This document shows, one piece after another, positions 9,076-17,333 of a stretch of 64,000 bases of DNA (positions within the stretch are counted from its first letter, which is position 1; the number at the start of each line of letters is the position of its first letter). Location of the stretch: contig NZ_JAATOW010000018.1 in the NCBI RefSeq assembly GCF_011806405.1, forward strand, positions 28,056-92,055, read 5' to 3'. Under the pieces are notes generated by a model. It saw nothing but the letters and a program-made list of their open reading frames with translations, was not told the origin of the DNA and did no database searches. The position numbers and the translations under genes were made by a program. Source of the DNA: Pseudooceanicola sp. HF7. Lineage in GTDB: Bacteria > Pseudomonadota > Alphaproteobacteria > Rhodobacterales > Rhodobacteraceae.

Positions 9076-10431
9076 TCACTCTCCCGCAAGTTTTGCGTCT
9101 TTGACCACGGGGCCGGGTTTCACCACCTCGCGGCGCACCACGAGCATCGAGTAGATGAAGAGGATGGCCCCAAGGACCACGGCCACACCGGAGCCGAAGC
9201 GCATCAGGTAGAAGAGGCCCAGCTGATCCTGCACATCCATGTAGTAATCCCCCACGATGCGCTGCATGTGCGTCTGGATCGTCCCGGCGAAGGTCAGGGT
9301 GAAGGTCATGAAGGCCATGCCCCCCGTCATCAGCCAGAAGCTGGCCATGTTGAGCACCTGGTTATAGGGCGCGCGGCCCCGCAGCAGCGGCATGGCATAG
9401 CTGAACATCGCCAGGTTCAGGGCCACGTAGGCGCCGTAGAAGGACAGGTGCCCGTGGGCGGCGGTGATCTGCGTGCCATGGGTGTAGTAGTTCACCCCGT
9501 GCAGCGTATGCAGGAACCCCCAGACGCCGGCGCCGAAGAAGGCCACGGTGGAGGACCCCAGCGACCACAGCAGCGCGGCCTTGTTGGGATGGTTTTTGCG
9601 CCCTTTCCAGACCATCAGGAAGGCAAAGGACATCATGGCGAAGAAGGGCACCACCTCGAAGGTGGAGAAGATCGAGCCGACCCACTGCCAGTAGCCCGGC
9701 GTGCCGATCCAGTAGAAATGGTGCCCCGTGCCAAGGATGCCGGAGAAGAGCGCGGTGGCGACGATGATGTAGAGCCATTTCTCGATCACCTCGCGGTCCA
9801 CGCCGGTCAGCTTCAGCATCAGGAAGCCCAGGATCGCGGCCATGACCAGCTCCCAGGTCGCCTCCACCCACAGGTGGACGACGAACCACCAGTACATTTT
9901 GTCCAGGCTCAGGTTGTCCGGGTTGATGAAGGCGAAGACCCAGAGCAGGCAGAGCAGCCAGAGGCCCATCATCAGGATATTGGTGATGGCTGTCTTGCGC
10001 CCCGCCAGGAAGGTCAGCGAGACGTTCACGAGGAAGATGACGGCGGCCACGAGGATGCCGAACTTCACCCAGAGCGGTTGCTCAAGGAACTCGCGCCCGC
10101 CGTGGATGCCGACGAGGTAGGAGCCGACGGCGCCCAGCGTGCCCACGACCAGGATCGCCAGCTGGATATAAGCCAGCTTGACCGAGAAGATCTCGCGCTC
10201 GCTCTCCTCGGGCACCAGGTAGTAGGCGGCCCCGAAGAAGCCCAGCAGAAGCCAGACGATCAGCGCGTTGGTGTGGATCATGCGGATGACGTTGAAGGGC
10301 AGCAGCTCACTCAGCGTATTGGGCGCGACATAGATCCAGCCCGCCAGCAGCCCGCCAGCGACCTGGATCGCGAACAGGCCCATGGCCACGAGGAAATAGG
10401 CGTAGGCCACCTTTTGCGATTGGTATTTCAT
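9076..10431 (-). CDS. norB: Nitric oxide reductase catalytic subunit NorB
   Basis: A 451-residue, 12-helix haem-copper-oxidase-like protein that reduces NO to N2O in the cytoplasmic membrane. Recognisable segments are IRMIHTNALIVWLLLGFFG with a haem-ligand His, VEATWELVMAAILGF with the Glu and His residues of the active-site helix, and GTGHHFYWIG with paired His residues for the non-haem iron. The gene sits 22 bases after norC and just before norQ, the standard norCBQD order. Length and start agree with the family. Confidence 0.97.
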   Translation of the reverse strand: MKYQSQKVAYAYFLVAMGLFAIQVAGGLLAGWIYVAPNTLSELLPFNVIRMIHTNALIVWLLLGFFGAAYYLVPEESEREIFSVKLAYIQLAILVVGTLGAVGSYLVGIHGGREFLEQPLWVKFGILVAAVIFLVNVSLTFLAGRKTAITNILMMGLWLLCLLWVFAFINPDNLSLDKMYWWFVVHLWVEATWELVMAAILGFLMLKLTGVDREVIEKWLYIIVATALFSGILGTGHHFYWIGTPGYWQWVGSIFSTFEVVPFFAMMSFAFLMVWKGRKNHPNKAALLWSLGSSTVAFFGAGVWGFLHTLHGVNYYTHGTQITAAHGHLSFYGAYVALNLAMFSYAMPLLRGRAPYNQVLNMASFWLMTGGMAFMTFTLTFAGTIQTHMQRIVGDYYMDVQDQLGLFYLMRFGSGVAVVLGAILFIYSMLVVRREVVKPGPVVKDAKLAGE

Positions 10432-10453
10432 GGTTCTTTCTCCTGTCCCGCGC

Positions 10454-10906
10454 TCAGCCGGCGTCGTTGGGCGGCCAGTTCTGGGTGTCGGTCTGATCGG
10501 CCCAGCGAAGGAATTCGGCCAGGGCGCGCATCTCCTCCTCGGTGATCTCGAAATGCGGCATCTGGCGGCGCCCCTCGATTCCCGAGGGCTGCGCCTTCAT
10601 CCATCCATCCAGGATCTCGTAGGCCAGCTCTGGCTCGTCCTGCGCACCCCAGCGGGTCATCACGTTGCCAAGCTCGGGGGCGAAATAGGCACCCTCTCCG
10701 TGCAGCGTGTGGCAGTTGATGCAGGAATGGCGTTCCCAGACGTGCTTGCCCAGGCGTACCTCCTCGGTCAGGGGCATGCCTGCCGTCGAGGTTTCGGCGA
10801 TGTAGCGGTGGCTCTGCACCGTAAGGGCCACGAACACCACGACGAAGAATATGGATCCCCCGTAGAAGACATTCCTGGCCCGCGATTTGGTGAGTAGGTC
10901 TGACAT
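10454..10906 (-). CDS. norC: Nitric oxide reductase cytochrome c subunit NorC
   Basis: A 150-residue membrane-anchored c-type cytochrome that passes electrons to NorB. One N-terminal helix (about residues 12-31) is followed by the haem-binding motif C62-I-N-C65-H66. The likely axial ligand is M116 in RRQMPHF. The start MSDLLTKSRARN at 10906 is the family-like one; the longer frame upstream is not conserved in character. An FNR/NnrR box lies 62 bases upstream (10969) and is shared with a divergent gene. Confidence 0.96.
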   Translation of the reverse strand: MSDLLTKSRARNVFYGGSIFFVVVFVALTVQSHRYIAETSTAGMPLTEEVRLGKHVWERHSCINCHTLHGEGAYFAPELGNVMTRWGAQDEPELAYEILDGWMKAQPSGIEGRRQMPHFEITEEEMRALAEFLRWADQTDTQNWPPNDAG

Positions 10907-10968
10907 GTCGCGGTCCCGATGGATTGTTTCGGATGCGAGATGTCTAGGCGGCACTGCCGTGGTGCTTT

Positions 10969-10982
10969 TTGCGCAAACGCAA
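10969..10982. promoter_or_regulatory. FNR/NnrR-type box between norC and the divergent small redox gene
   Basis: TTGCG-CAAA-CGCAA is a near-perfect dyad with the TTG-N8-CAA form. It lies 62 bases upstream of norC on one side and 49 bases upstream of the plus-strand gene at 11032 on the other, so it may control both. Confidence 0.8.
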
Positions 10983-11031
10983 AGACGGCGGCGAAAGATC
11001 GGCGCAGCATCGGCGCATAGGAGGGACCCCC

Positions 11032-11295
11032 ATGCGCCACCCTGATTTCGATGCCCCTGACCTGCCCCTGTCGGAGCTTTTCACCCAATGGCCTGAGCTG
11101 GCCATCACCTTCCTTGACCGGCGGATGCTCTGCCCCGGCTGCCCGATCGCGCCCTTTCACGCGATCGCGGATGCCTGCCTGGAATACCGGCTGGACGAAG
11201 CGGCCTTCCGGGCAGAGCTTTACCGCTGCGGCCGCACCGCGGGGCTGTTCAGGGATCGAGTTCGCTCAGCAGGACAAGGGCATGGGGATCCGTGA
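11032..11295 (+). CDS. Small DUF1858-like redox-disulfide protein divergent from norC
   Basis: An 87-residue soluble protein. The core LSELFTQWPELAITFLDRRM leads into LCPGCPIAPFHAIADAC, a CxxC motif followed by a helix. This resembles the small redox-disulfide domain (DUF1858) often found near hybrid-cluster or nitrogen-oxide genes. The start at 11032 follows GGAGGGAC. Its 3' end overlaps the convergent regulator gene by 47 bases, so the last 15 or so residues are less certain. Its shared NnrR box with norC suggests a role in NO metabolism; that is inference. Confidence 0.7.
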   Translation: MRHPDFDAPDLPLSELFTQWPELAITFLDRRMLCPGCPIAPFHAIADACLEYRLDEAAFRAELYRCGRTAGLFRDRVRSAGQGHGDP

Positions 11296-11944
11296 CCGTC
11301 ACATGCTTGCGCGTTGATTCCACGATTCCCGCCTTCTGCCAGGCGGACAGAAGCCGGCTGACCGTGTGCAGCGTGGTCCCCGTCATGTCAGAGATGTTCT
11401 GCCGCGTGATGGGAAAGGCGATCTCGATCCCCGCCTCGGTCTTGCGTCCACTCTGGTTGACCATCCGCAGCAGGGCGCAGGCCACGCGCTTCTCGACCGC
11501 CTGGGTCGCCATCTCCGTCAGGGTTTCCTGGATCTGGCCCAGCCGCTGGCCGACGGTCTTGTAGCTTTCCGTGGCGAACCCGGGGTACTTCGCGGTGAAC
11601 TCCGGCCAAAGCCGCACCGGCCAGGACAGCGCAAGGCTTTCCACCGCCGCGACAGAGGCCGCCGGGTAGGTCTCCCGTTGCAGGGCCGGCGCGATGCCGA
11701 ACAGCTGCCCCGGAGAGATATGCAGCACGATGATCTGATCGCCCCCCGGCGTGGTGCGCACCACCCGCAGGTAGCCGTCCAGCAGCAGGAAGAACCGGTC
11801 GGCCTGCGCCCCCTCTTCGAAGATCGACGTGCCCGCCTCGTACCGACGCGACACGGCAGCTTCCAGGATCTCGCGGATCTGCGCGCGCTCCAGCAGGCAG
11901 AAGGGCGGCAGGTCGCAGAGCAGACTTTCGTCAAGTTTCGCCAT
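11249..11944 (-). CDS. nnrR: Crp/Fnr-family regulator, NnrR-like (NO-responsive)
   Basis: A 231-residue protein with an N-terminal cyclic-nucleotide-like sensory domain, a long dimerisation helix ([17 protein letters not shown]) and a C-terminal winged helix with [11 protein letters not shown] and [12 protein letters not shown]. It lacks the N-terminal cysteine cluster that FNR uses to hold 4Fe-4S, so it is not an oxygen-type FNR. In the recognition helix the FNR pattern E-x-x-S-R becomes H-T-V-S-R, which suits the G/C-flanked TTG boxes seen here. It lies inside the denitrification block and 15 bases from a box at 11960, so it may control itself. NnrR is the best guess; other Dnr-class names are possible. 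Confidence 0.82.
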   Translation of the reverse strand: MAKLDESLLCDLPPFCLLERAQIREILEAAVSRRYEAGTSIFEEGAQADRFFLLLDGYLRVVRTTPGGDQIIVLHISPGQLFGIAPALQRETYPAASVAAVESLALSWPVRLWPEFTAKYPGFATESYKTVGQRLGQIQETLTEMATQAVEKRVACALLRMVNQSGRKTEAGIEIAFPITRQNISDMTGTTLHTVSRLLSAWQKAGIVESTRKHVTVTDPHALVLLSELDP

Positions 11945-11959
11945 TTTCCCACCGCCAGT

Positions 11960-11973
11960 TTGTTCGAGAGCAA
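11960..11973. promoter_or_regulatory. FNR/NnrR-type box between nnrR-like gene and pseudoazurin
   Basis: TTGTT-CGAG-AGCAA fits TTG-N8-CAA. It ends 69 bases upstream of the pseudoazurin ATG and lies only 15 bases from the start codon of the divergent regulator, a place from which it could also act in autoregulation. Confidence 0.65.
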
Positions 11974-12042
11974 AGTCGGACCCGCCGCCTTGTTGCAGAA
12001 TTGGCCCAGACGAAACAAGCGGATAAGGAAAAGGAAATTCCG

Positions 12043-12471
12043 ATGATCGCGAAACTCATGATGGCCGGTGCCCTTGTACTTGCAGCTGGCACAGGCTGGG
12101 CCGAAACCTTCGAAGTGCACATGCAGAACAAGGGGGCCGAAGGGGCCATGGTCTTTGAACCGGCCTATGTCAGGGCCGCGCCGGGCGACGTGGTAAAGTT
12201 CATTCCCACCGACAAGGGCCATAACGTCGAAAGCATCGACGGCATGCTTCCCGACGGGGTCGACAGCTTCAAGTCCCCGTTCAACAAGGAATTCGAGCTG
12301 ACCGTGGAAGACGAAGGTCTTTATGGCATCAAGTGTACGCCGCATTACGCCATGGGGATGGTAGCCCTGATCCAGGTGGGCGAGGCCGTGAACCTGGATG
12401 AGGCACAGGCCGTCCCCCAAAGAGGCAAGGCCAAGCAGCGGATGGCGGATCTGTTCGCGCAGGTCGACTAG
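12043..12471 (+). CDS. Pseudoazurin, type 1 copper electron carrier
   Basis: A 142-residue periplasmic blue-copper protein with a signal peptide ending near residue 20 (AGTGWA). Copper ligands are H60 (in DKGHNVES), C98, H101 and M106 (in [10 protein letters not shown]). Pseudoazurins donate electrons to copper nitrite reductases, so it is the likely partner of NirK at 1734. The start at 12043 gives the proper signal peptide and follows AAGGAAA. Its own FNR/NnrR box is at 11960. A palindrome containing its stop codon follows at 12468. Confidence 0.95.
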   Translation: MIAKLMMAGALVLAAGTGWAETFEVHMQNKGAEGAMVFEPAYVRAAPGDVVKFIPTDKGHNVESIDGMLPDGVDSFKSPFNKEFELTVEDEGLYGIKCTPHYAMGMVALIQVGEAVNLDEAQAVPQRGKAKQRMADLFAQVD

Positions 12472-12530
12472 GGCGGCCCCGCCTCTGTCGATCCGGTCGG
12501 GCGGTGCCATCGGTGCCGCCCTAGGTCTTT
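12468..12530 (+). terminator. Terminator-like palindrome after pseudoazurin
   Basis: CTAGGGCGGC (12468-12477), which includes the TAG stop, pairs exactly with GCCGCCCTAG (12515-12524), and GTCTTTTC follows. It probably lowers, rather than abolishes, read-through into nnrS 20 bases further on. Confidence 0.55.
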
Positions 12531-12550
12531 TCAAGGACAGGAGTTCCCAG

Positions 12551-13768
12551 ATGACCCCGCGCACCAACTACACCGGGCCAGCCCTGTTTTCCTACGGTTT
12601 CCGCCCCTTCTTCCTTGCCGCCACGCTGTTTGCCCTCCTCGTCATACCGGCCTGGTGGCTGATCTGGCGCGGGGCCATGGCGCTTTCGGGCCCGTTCATG
12701 CCGGTGGACTGGCACATCCATGAAATGGTCTTCGGTTACGGGGCGGCGGTGGTGGCGGGCTTCCTGTTCACTGCCGTGCCGAACTGGACCGGGCGGCTGC
12801 CGACCCGGGGCTGGCCGCTTGTCGCCCTGCTGGCGGTCTGGCTGGCGGGGCGCGCGGCCGTCGCCGGGCTTGCCGGCCTGGGCGCGCTGCCGGTCCTGCT
12901 GTTCGACCAGCTGTTTCTGCTCACCGTCGCCGCGATGATCACGCGCGAGATCCTGGCCGGTAAGAACTGGCGCAACCTCAAGGTGCTGGTCCCGGTCACC
13001 CTGCTCTGGCTGGCCAATGTGCTGTTTCACGTCGAATCGATGACGCAGGGCGCCGCCGACATGTCGCGCCGGTTCGGCATCGGGCTGCTGATCTTCCTGG
13101 TCATGCTGATCGGCGGGCGCATCCTGCCCAGCTTCACGCGGAACTGGCTGGTCCAGCGCGGCGCGCAGCGCCTGCCCGTGGCCTTCAACGGCCTGGACGC
13201 CGCAAGCCTTTTGGCCGCAGCCCTTGCCCTGCTGGCCTGGACCTTCGCGCCCTTCGGCTGGCCCTGCGCGGTGCTGGCTGCCCTCGCGGGGGCGCTGCAA
13301 CTGGTCCGGCTGTCGCGCTGGTGCGGCGACCAGAGCTGGCCCTCGCCCCTCTTGCTGATGCTGCACCTCTCCTATGCCGCGATCCCCGTCGGTTTCCTGA
13401 TGATCGCCCTCGGCGCCGCCGGACTTCTGGGCGTGGCCGTCGGCGTGCATGTCTTCGGCATTGCGGCCATCGGCGGGATGACCGTGGCCGTGATGATGCG
13501 GGCCACCATGGGCCACACGGGCCGCCCCCTGCAGGCGGGCCGGGCACTGACCACGGCCTTTGCCCTCGTGTTCACGGCCGCCATCTTCCGCGTCGCCGGT
13601 CCCGGGGTTGCGCTCGGTCGCTTCGACGGCGTGGACCTGTGCGTTGTGCTCTGGACGGCAGGCTTTGCCCTGCTCGCCTGGCGGATCGGCCCCTGGCTTG
13701 CAGGGCCGAAGCAATACCGGAAACGCCCGTCGAAACCTGCGGCAGGTCCGAGCCAAGTCTCGGCTTGA
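12551..13768 (+). CDS. nnrS: NnrS family haem-copper membrane protein
   Basis: A 405-residue protein with about 12 membrane helices, starting MTPRTNYTGPALFSYGFRPFF. Family marks are the FSYGFRPFFLAA start, DWHIHEMVFGYGAAVVAGFLFTAVPNWTG region (His-rich helix), GGRILPSFTRNWL and MMRATMGHTGRPL. NnrS proteins belong to NO-controlled regulons and help cells tolerate nitrosative stress; the known members bind haem and copper. The gene lies 79 bases after pseudoazurin on the same strand and ends about 80 bases before the convergent ATPase gene. Confidence 0.92.
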   Translation: MTPRTNYTGPALFSYGFRPFFLAATLFALLVIPAWWLIWRGAMALSGPFMPVDWHIHEMVFGYGAAVVAGFLFTAVPNWTGRLPTRGWPLVALLAVWLAGRAAVAGLAGLGALPVLLFDQLFLLTVAAMITREILAGKNWRNLKVLVPVTLLWLANVLFHVESMTQGAADMSRRFGIGLLIFLVMLIGGRILPSFTRNWLVQRGAQRLPVAFNGLDAASLLAAALALLAWTFAPFGWPCAVLAALAGALQLVRLSRWCGDQSWPSPLLLMLHLSYAAIPVGFLMIALGAAGLLGVAVGVHVFGIAAIGGMTVAVMMRATMGHTGRPLQAGRALTTAFALVFTAAIFRVAGPGVALGRFDGVDLCVVLWTAGFALLAWRIGPWLAGPKQYRKRPSKPAAGPSQVSA

Positions 13769-13849
13769 AGGCGGGTGCGGAAACGGGACCTGAAGCTGAC
13801 GACTGCCGGGGGCTTGGCCCTCACCCGGTCTCGCACACCCCGGGCAGAT

Positions 13850-14407
13850 TCATCGCTGTCCGGGACTCGCTGCCGCCAGCCGCTCAACCACGAAATCGGC
13901 CCGTTCCGTGATGCCGGCACATGGAAGCTCAATGAGCTCGTATCCAAGCGCGGCATATGTCCGGCGCATCATGGCACAAGTCGCCTTAGCCTCCGCCCTG
14001 CCCTGCTTGTGCTCGGCGTCCTGCGTGAAGATCTCCTCCCAGAAGGGCGCCAGAAAGACCTGGGCATAGTAGCGAACCGCCCTGGCCGCAGCGCTGACAT
14101 GCGACGGCACGGGAAGCCCGCAAAGGCCCAGGTAGCCGACGATATCGGGAACGCCCCGATCAAAGATCACGGGGCCTGAGAGTGCTTGAGCGTCCTTGAA
14201 GGCACGCAGGTCCCGCTCCACCATCCGCTCGGCATAGGCCAGACGGTCGGCCCAAGGCAGGGCATCTCCGCCGCGCGCCACCTCCTCGCGGATGATCGCG
14301 CGGCCGGATTCGGGGATTGTGTGAAAGCCACGGCGGGCAAGCTCGGTGATCAGGCTGGTCTTGCCCGCACCGGGGCCGCCCGTCACGACGAAGAAATGGT
14401 CGCTCAT
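13850..14407 (-). CDS. Small P-loop ATPase/kinase (AAA_28, NadR-kinase-like), copy 1
   Basis: A 185-residue protein starting MSDHFFVVTGGPGAGKTSL, with the Walker A motif GGPGAGKT at residues 10-17. Further family-like segments are ESGRAIIREE, IFDRGVPDIVGYL and a C-terminal GYELIELPCAGITERADFV. The fold should be that of small nucleoside/NadR-type kinases; the substrate is unknown. A clear paralogue lies at 23437 on the same strand, roughly two-thirds identical by eye, and the two share an almost identical leader. The ATG at 14407 is at the same distance from the shared leader hairpin as in copy 2, which confirms the start. Confidence 0.8.
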   Translation of the reverse strand: MSDHFFVVTGGPGAGKTSLITELARRGFHTIPESGRAIIREEVARGGDALPWADRLAYAERMVERDLRAFKDAQALSGPVIFDRGVPDIVGYLGLCGLPVPSHVSAAARAVRYYAQVFLAPFWEEIFTQDAEHKQGRAEAKATCAMMRRTYAALGYELIELPCAGITERADFVVERLAAASPGQR

Positions 14408-14580
14408 GGGCCATCCTCGGATGTGACTGGGGGAGAACTGCGCAGCGATCGACACGCCCAAAGGCGCGGATCAAGGCAGCAAGAATTTTCGTAGGGAAAA
14501 CAGCAACCGTCTGCGCGGCAGAGGCAAATCCTCTGACGAGAAAGGCAGACCTATCTGGTGCTTTTCAGGGGGTGGGACGG
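14408..14580 (-). promoter_or_regulatory. Conserved leader of ATPase copy 1, with hairpin
   Basis: This stretch matches the leader of ATPase copy 2 (24046-24214). Over about 80 bases (14486-14568) I count four differences, fewer than in the coding sequences. It contains the hairpin CAGAGG-CAAAT-CCTCTG at 14519-14535, placed 112 bases from the start codon in both copies. The conservation suggests a promoter plus structured 5' UTR with a function. Confidence 0.6.
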
Positions 14581-14700
14581 GGCACATAGTTTTGCCTCTC
14601 AGCGCCAGAATTTCCTTTTAAATTCAGAGCCTCGAAATCTCGATGCTGAACTGAAGCTGCCTTTTTCGTCAGATAGGGTTGCCTCTGGGCCGACACGAAA

Positions 14701-14728
14701 AAAGCCGACGCAGTGGTCGGCTTTCTCA
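14701..14728. terminator. Terminator-like hairpin at the edge of the catabolic insert
   Basis: AAAGCCGAC (14701-14709) pairs with GTCGGCTTT (14716-14724) around a six-base loop, and A and T runs flank both sides. An outer pair GACACGA/TCGTGTC (about 14691 and 14736) extends the structure. It lies in the 700-base stretch 14408-15108, which otherwise holds only the ATPase leader, an IS-end-like sequence and AT-richer sequence without a convincing gene. Confidence 0.5.
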
Positions 14729-14755
14729 AGGGTTATCGTGTCAGAAGGTCCTGGG

Positions 14756-14773
14756 GACTCTGTTGCACAAATC
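14756..14773 (+). mobile_element. Possible insertion-sequence end remnant (IS5/IS427-like)
   Basis: GACTCTGTTGCACAAATC resembles the outer end of many IS5-family elements of alphaproteobacteria. No transposase, second inverted end or target duplication is visible nearby, so at most this is a scar. It sits at the junction between the ATPase leader and the catabolic cluster, where a past insertion would be expected. Confidence 0.25.
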
Positions 14774-15108
14774 GGGTGATGGCCGAGCATAATGCTCCGA
14801 TCAAGTATATTCTTGGCACGTCAGTCCCGCCGTTAGCATTCAAAACCATGAGGGCAATAGCTGTGCGCGTCATCATCTACAATGTCCGCTTCATCCGCTC
14901 TGCCGACCTTGCGACCCCGATAGGGATTCCGAGCGCGGTCAACGGCAGCATTGACGGGCTGCGCTACGGCATTCTGATCCAGGGCTGAAGGTCGGCTCTG
15001 GCCCGGAAGCAGCTACTATGACCGGGCGGCACACCGGAGGCTGGCTCTGGGCCGGGTGTAATCATTGCGCCGCCGTTCTCAGGCAACCGGCTGCTTCCTG
15101 TGGATATT

Positions 15109-15759
15109 CTACTCTTCCAAGGTTAGGCGCCTGCGCGCATTGAGCAGCAAGTTCGCTGCGGCTTGCCTAGCTGGCTCGTCGAACCGCGTGCAGATACCGG
15201 ACACGCACAACGCGCCACGCAATTCCCCGTCGCGAGAACTGATCCGTACCGCCACGGCGGCAACTTCCGGGTTGCGCTCACCGACCGAGACGAAGACGTC
15301 GTCGGGGCTGGCGTTGGTTGCGCTGAGGGCATGGCCAGCAGCGCCTCGGTCGATGCTGAGTCGCGACCCTTCGTCGAGATGGTGGCGGACGGGATTCGGG
15401 GAATTCTGACGGTAGAGACAGATCCGTTCCTCCTGTTCGCGGACATAATAGGAGGCGGTCTCGCCTGTCAGCTCGACGAGCTTGCGTAGCTCAGGGCGGA
15501 CCCTTTCACCCAGATCGAACCGCCGTCGGAACAGGGCGCCCAGACGCCAGACGTTCGAGCCAAGCGCGTAGCGTTTCGATGGGTCACGCACGATGAATCC
15601 AAACAAGATCAAAGAATTGAGAAGCCTTGGCAGCGAGCTCTTGGAGATGCCCGTCTCCTTGGAAAGCTCGCTGAGACTGAGCGATGTACGGTCCTCCGAG
15701 AAGGCATCCAGGATCGACAGAGCCTTTTCCACCGCTTCAACACGCTGTCCGCTTTCCAT
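15109..15759 (-). CDS. IclR-family transcriptional regulator
   Basis: A 216-residue IclR protein. The N-terminal winged helix is residues about 7-65 (RVEAVEKALSILDAFSE, then LSELSKETGISKSSLPRLLNSL), and the C-terminal effector domain follows (ETASYYVREQEERICLYR, RGAAGHALSAT, GELRGALCVSGICTRFD). It is slightly shorter than the usual 240-260 residues. It is divergent from the tctC-tctB-tctA-dehydrogenase cluster, 114 bases away, and is the obvious candidate regulator of that cluster. A palindrome at 15836 may be its operator. Confidence 0.92.
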   Translation of the reverse strand: MESGQRVEAVEKALSILDAFSEDRTSLSLSELSKETGISKSSLPRLLNSLILFGFIVRDPSKRYALGSNVWRLGALFRRRFDLGERVRPELRKLVELTGETASYYVREQEERICLYRQNSPNPVRHHLDEGSRLSIDRGAAGHALSATNASPDDVFVSVGERNPEVAAVAVRISSRDGELRGALCVSGICTRFDEPARQAAANLLLNARRRLTLEE

Positions 15760-15835
15760 GATGATTGTTCCGCTCTGTAAAACTGGTGTCTCGCACTGTG
15801 GACTTTTGGCTGCTGCCTGTCCAGTCTCCGCCTCA

Positions 15836-15854
15836 TCGACAGGGAGGCTGTCGA
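15836..15854. promoter_or_regulatory. Palindrome between iclR-type gene and tctC, candidate operator
   Basis: TCGACAG (15836-15842) and CTGTCGA (15848-15854) form a perfect 7-bp dyad with a five-base spacer, ending 19 bases before the tctC ATG. It may be a regulator site or an RNA hairpin next to the ribosome-binding site GAGGAGGA. Confidence 0.4.
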
Positions 15855-15873
15855 ACGAGGAGGAGGAAAGCGA

Positions 15874-16836
15874 ATGACGAAGACCATTTTTGCCGGTGCG
15901 CTTGCCGCGCTGGCCATGTCCACAGGGGCCGTGGCCGCCCAGGACTACCCGACCCGGACCATCAACATGGTGATCGCCTACAGTGCTGGTGGGGGGACAG
16001 ACGTGGCAGCGCGCACGCTGGTGCCGTTCATCGAGAAATATCTGCCTGGCGATGAGACCATTGCCGTGATCAACAAGCCGGGCGCATCGGGCGAGCTGGG
16101 TTTTGCCGAGATCGCCAAGGCAACCCCCGATGGTTACACCATCGGCTTCATCAACACACCGACCAGCATCACGATCCCGATCCAGCGCGAGGCGTCCTTC
16201 GCCTTCGACCAGCTGAAGCCGATTGCCAACGTGGTGTTCGATGCGGGGTCCCTTGTAGCGCTGCCGAACAATGACTTCGGCGATCTGGCCGGTCTGGTCG
16301 AGGCCGCCAAGGCCGCGCCGGGCACCATTACCTATGGCACCACCGGTATCGGTTCAGATGACCACCTGTCGATGCTGGCACTGCAGCGCGCGGCAGGCAT
16401 CGAATTGCGTCACGTGCCCTTCGGCGGCTCGTCCGAGATTCGCGCGGCCCTGCTGGGCGGCCATATTGCCCTAGGTTCGATGAATATTGGCGAGGTGATC
16501 GACAGCGTGAACGAGGGCGAGTTGGCCACCTTCGGCCAGATGGGTGCCGACCGCTGGGACGGCGCGCCCGAGGTGCCGACCTTCCAGGAGCAGGGTTTCG
16601 ACGTGGTGTCCGGCGCTTATCGCGGCATCGGTGCCCCCGTGGGCCTCGATCCGGCGATCATCGAAACCCTGTCGACCGCCATCGGCGAAGCCGTCGCGGA
16701 CGAGGAATTCCGCGCTGCTGCTGCCGAACAAGCGCTTCCGCTGGATTACCAGAACTCGGATGACTTCACCGCGACGCTGACCGATCTGCAGGGCCTCTAT
16801 CAAGCGCTGTGGGATGAGAACCCTTGGGTCGAGTGA
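15874..16836 (+). CDS. Tripartite tricarboxylate transporter substrate-binding protein (TctC/Bug family)
   Basis: A 320-residue periplasmic receptor with a signal peptide (MTKTIFAGALAALAMSTGAVAA, by ends) and the Bug-family layout: YPTRTINMVIAYSAGGGTD at the mature start, then VINKPGASGELGFAEIAKA, TYGTTGIGSDDHLSMLAL and GAYRGIGAPVGLDPAII. These receptors bind carboxylates and deliver them to the TctA/TctB membrane pair, which follow directly. A strong GAGGAGGA ribosome-binding site precedes the ATG. The ligand cannot be read from the sequence. Confidence 0.93.
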   Translation: MTKTIFAGALAALAMSTGAVAAQDYPTRTINMVIAYSAGGGTDVAARTLVPFIEKYLPGDETIAVINKPGASGELGFAEIAKATPDGYTIGFINTPTSITIPIQREASFAFDQLKPIANVVFDAGSLVALPNNDFGDLAGLVEAAKAAPGTITYGTTGIGSDDHLSMLALQRAAGIELRHVPFGGSSEIRAALLGGHIALGSMNIGEVIDSVNEGELATFGQMGADRWDGAPEVPTFQEQGFDVVSGAYRGIGAPVGLDPAIIETLSTAIGEAVADEEFRAAAAEQALPLDYQNSDDFTATLTDLQGLYQALWDENPWVE

Positions 16837-16837
16837 C

Positions 16838-17323
16838 ATGAGCACGCGCGACGACATCTCCTTGACGTCTTCCCGGGTGGTGGTGGCAGAACTTGCCGCC
16901 GCCCTCGGGATCGCCGCGATCTTCGCCCTTCTGGCGTGGGTCGGCACCGGCTACCGTGGCGCGGCGGCCTTCATGCCGATCGCCGTTTCGGGGCTGGGCT
17001 GCATGGCGGCCCTGACATGGGCCGCTGGCCTGCTGCGCAAGCTGCCCAAGGCCTCGGTCGAGGAGGACGTGACGCTGTCGAAGCCCTCGCTGCGCCGTCT
17101 GGCCACCTTGGCGGCCCTGATGGTGGCCTTCGTGGCGGCGATCCCGCATCTGGGCTTCTTCACCGGAATCTTGGTCTTCTTGACTGCCGCGCCTGTCCTG
17201 ATGGGACTGCGCCCGGCATGGCAGGCCGCCCTGGCCGCCGCCGGTCTCGCCGTCCTGCTCTGGCTGATCTTCATTGTGCTGCTCGAAAGTCCCATGCCTG
17301 CGGACCTGATCTTCGGCGGCTGA
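16838..17323 (+). CDS. Tripartite tricarboxylate transporter small membrane subunit (TctB)
   Basis: A 161-residue protein with four predicted helices (about residues 20-38, 44-64, 88-105 and 110-150). The layout, including FFTGILVFLTAAPVLMGLRP, is that of TctB. The ATG overlaps the last bases of tctC (gagtgacATG), so translation is coupled. It acts with TctA to move a carboxylate using the ion gradient. Confidence 0.88.
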   Translation: MSTRDDISLTSSRVVVAELAAALGIAAIFALLAWVGTGYRGAAAFMPIAVSGLGCMAALTWAAGLLRKLPKASVEEDVTLSKPSLRRLATLAALMVAFVAAIPHLGFFTGILVFLTAAPVLMGLRPAWQAALAAAGLAVLLWLIFIVLLESPMPADLIFGG

Positions 17324-17333
17324 GGAGTTTTCC

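Noticed and set aside
14713..14988. 91-codon frame over the IS-end-like sequence
   Set aside because: It starts inside a terminator-like hairpin and has no recognisable transposase motif.
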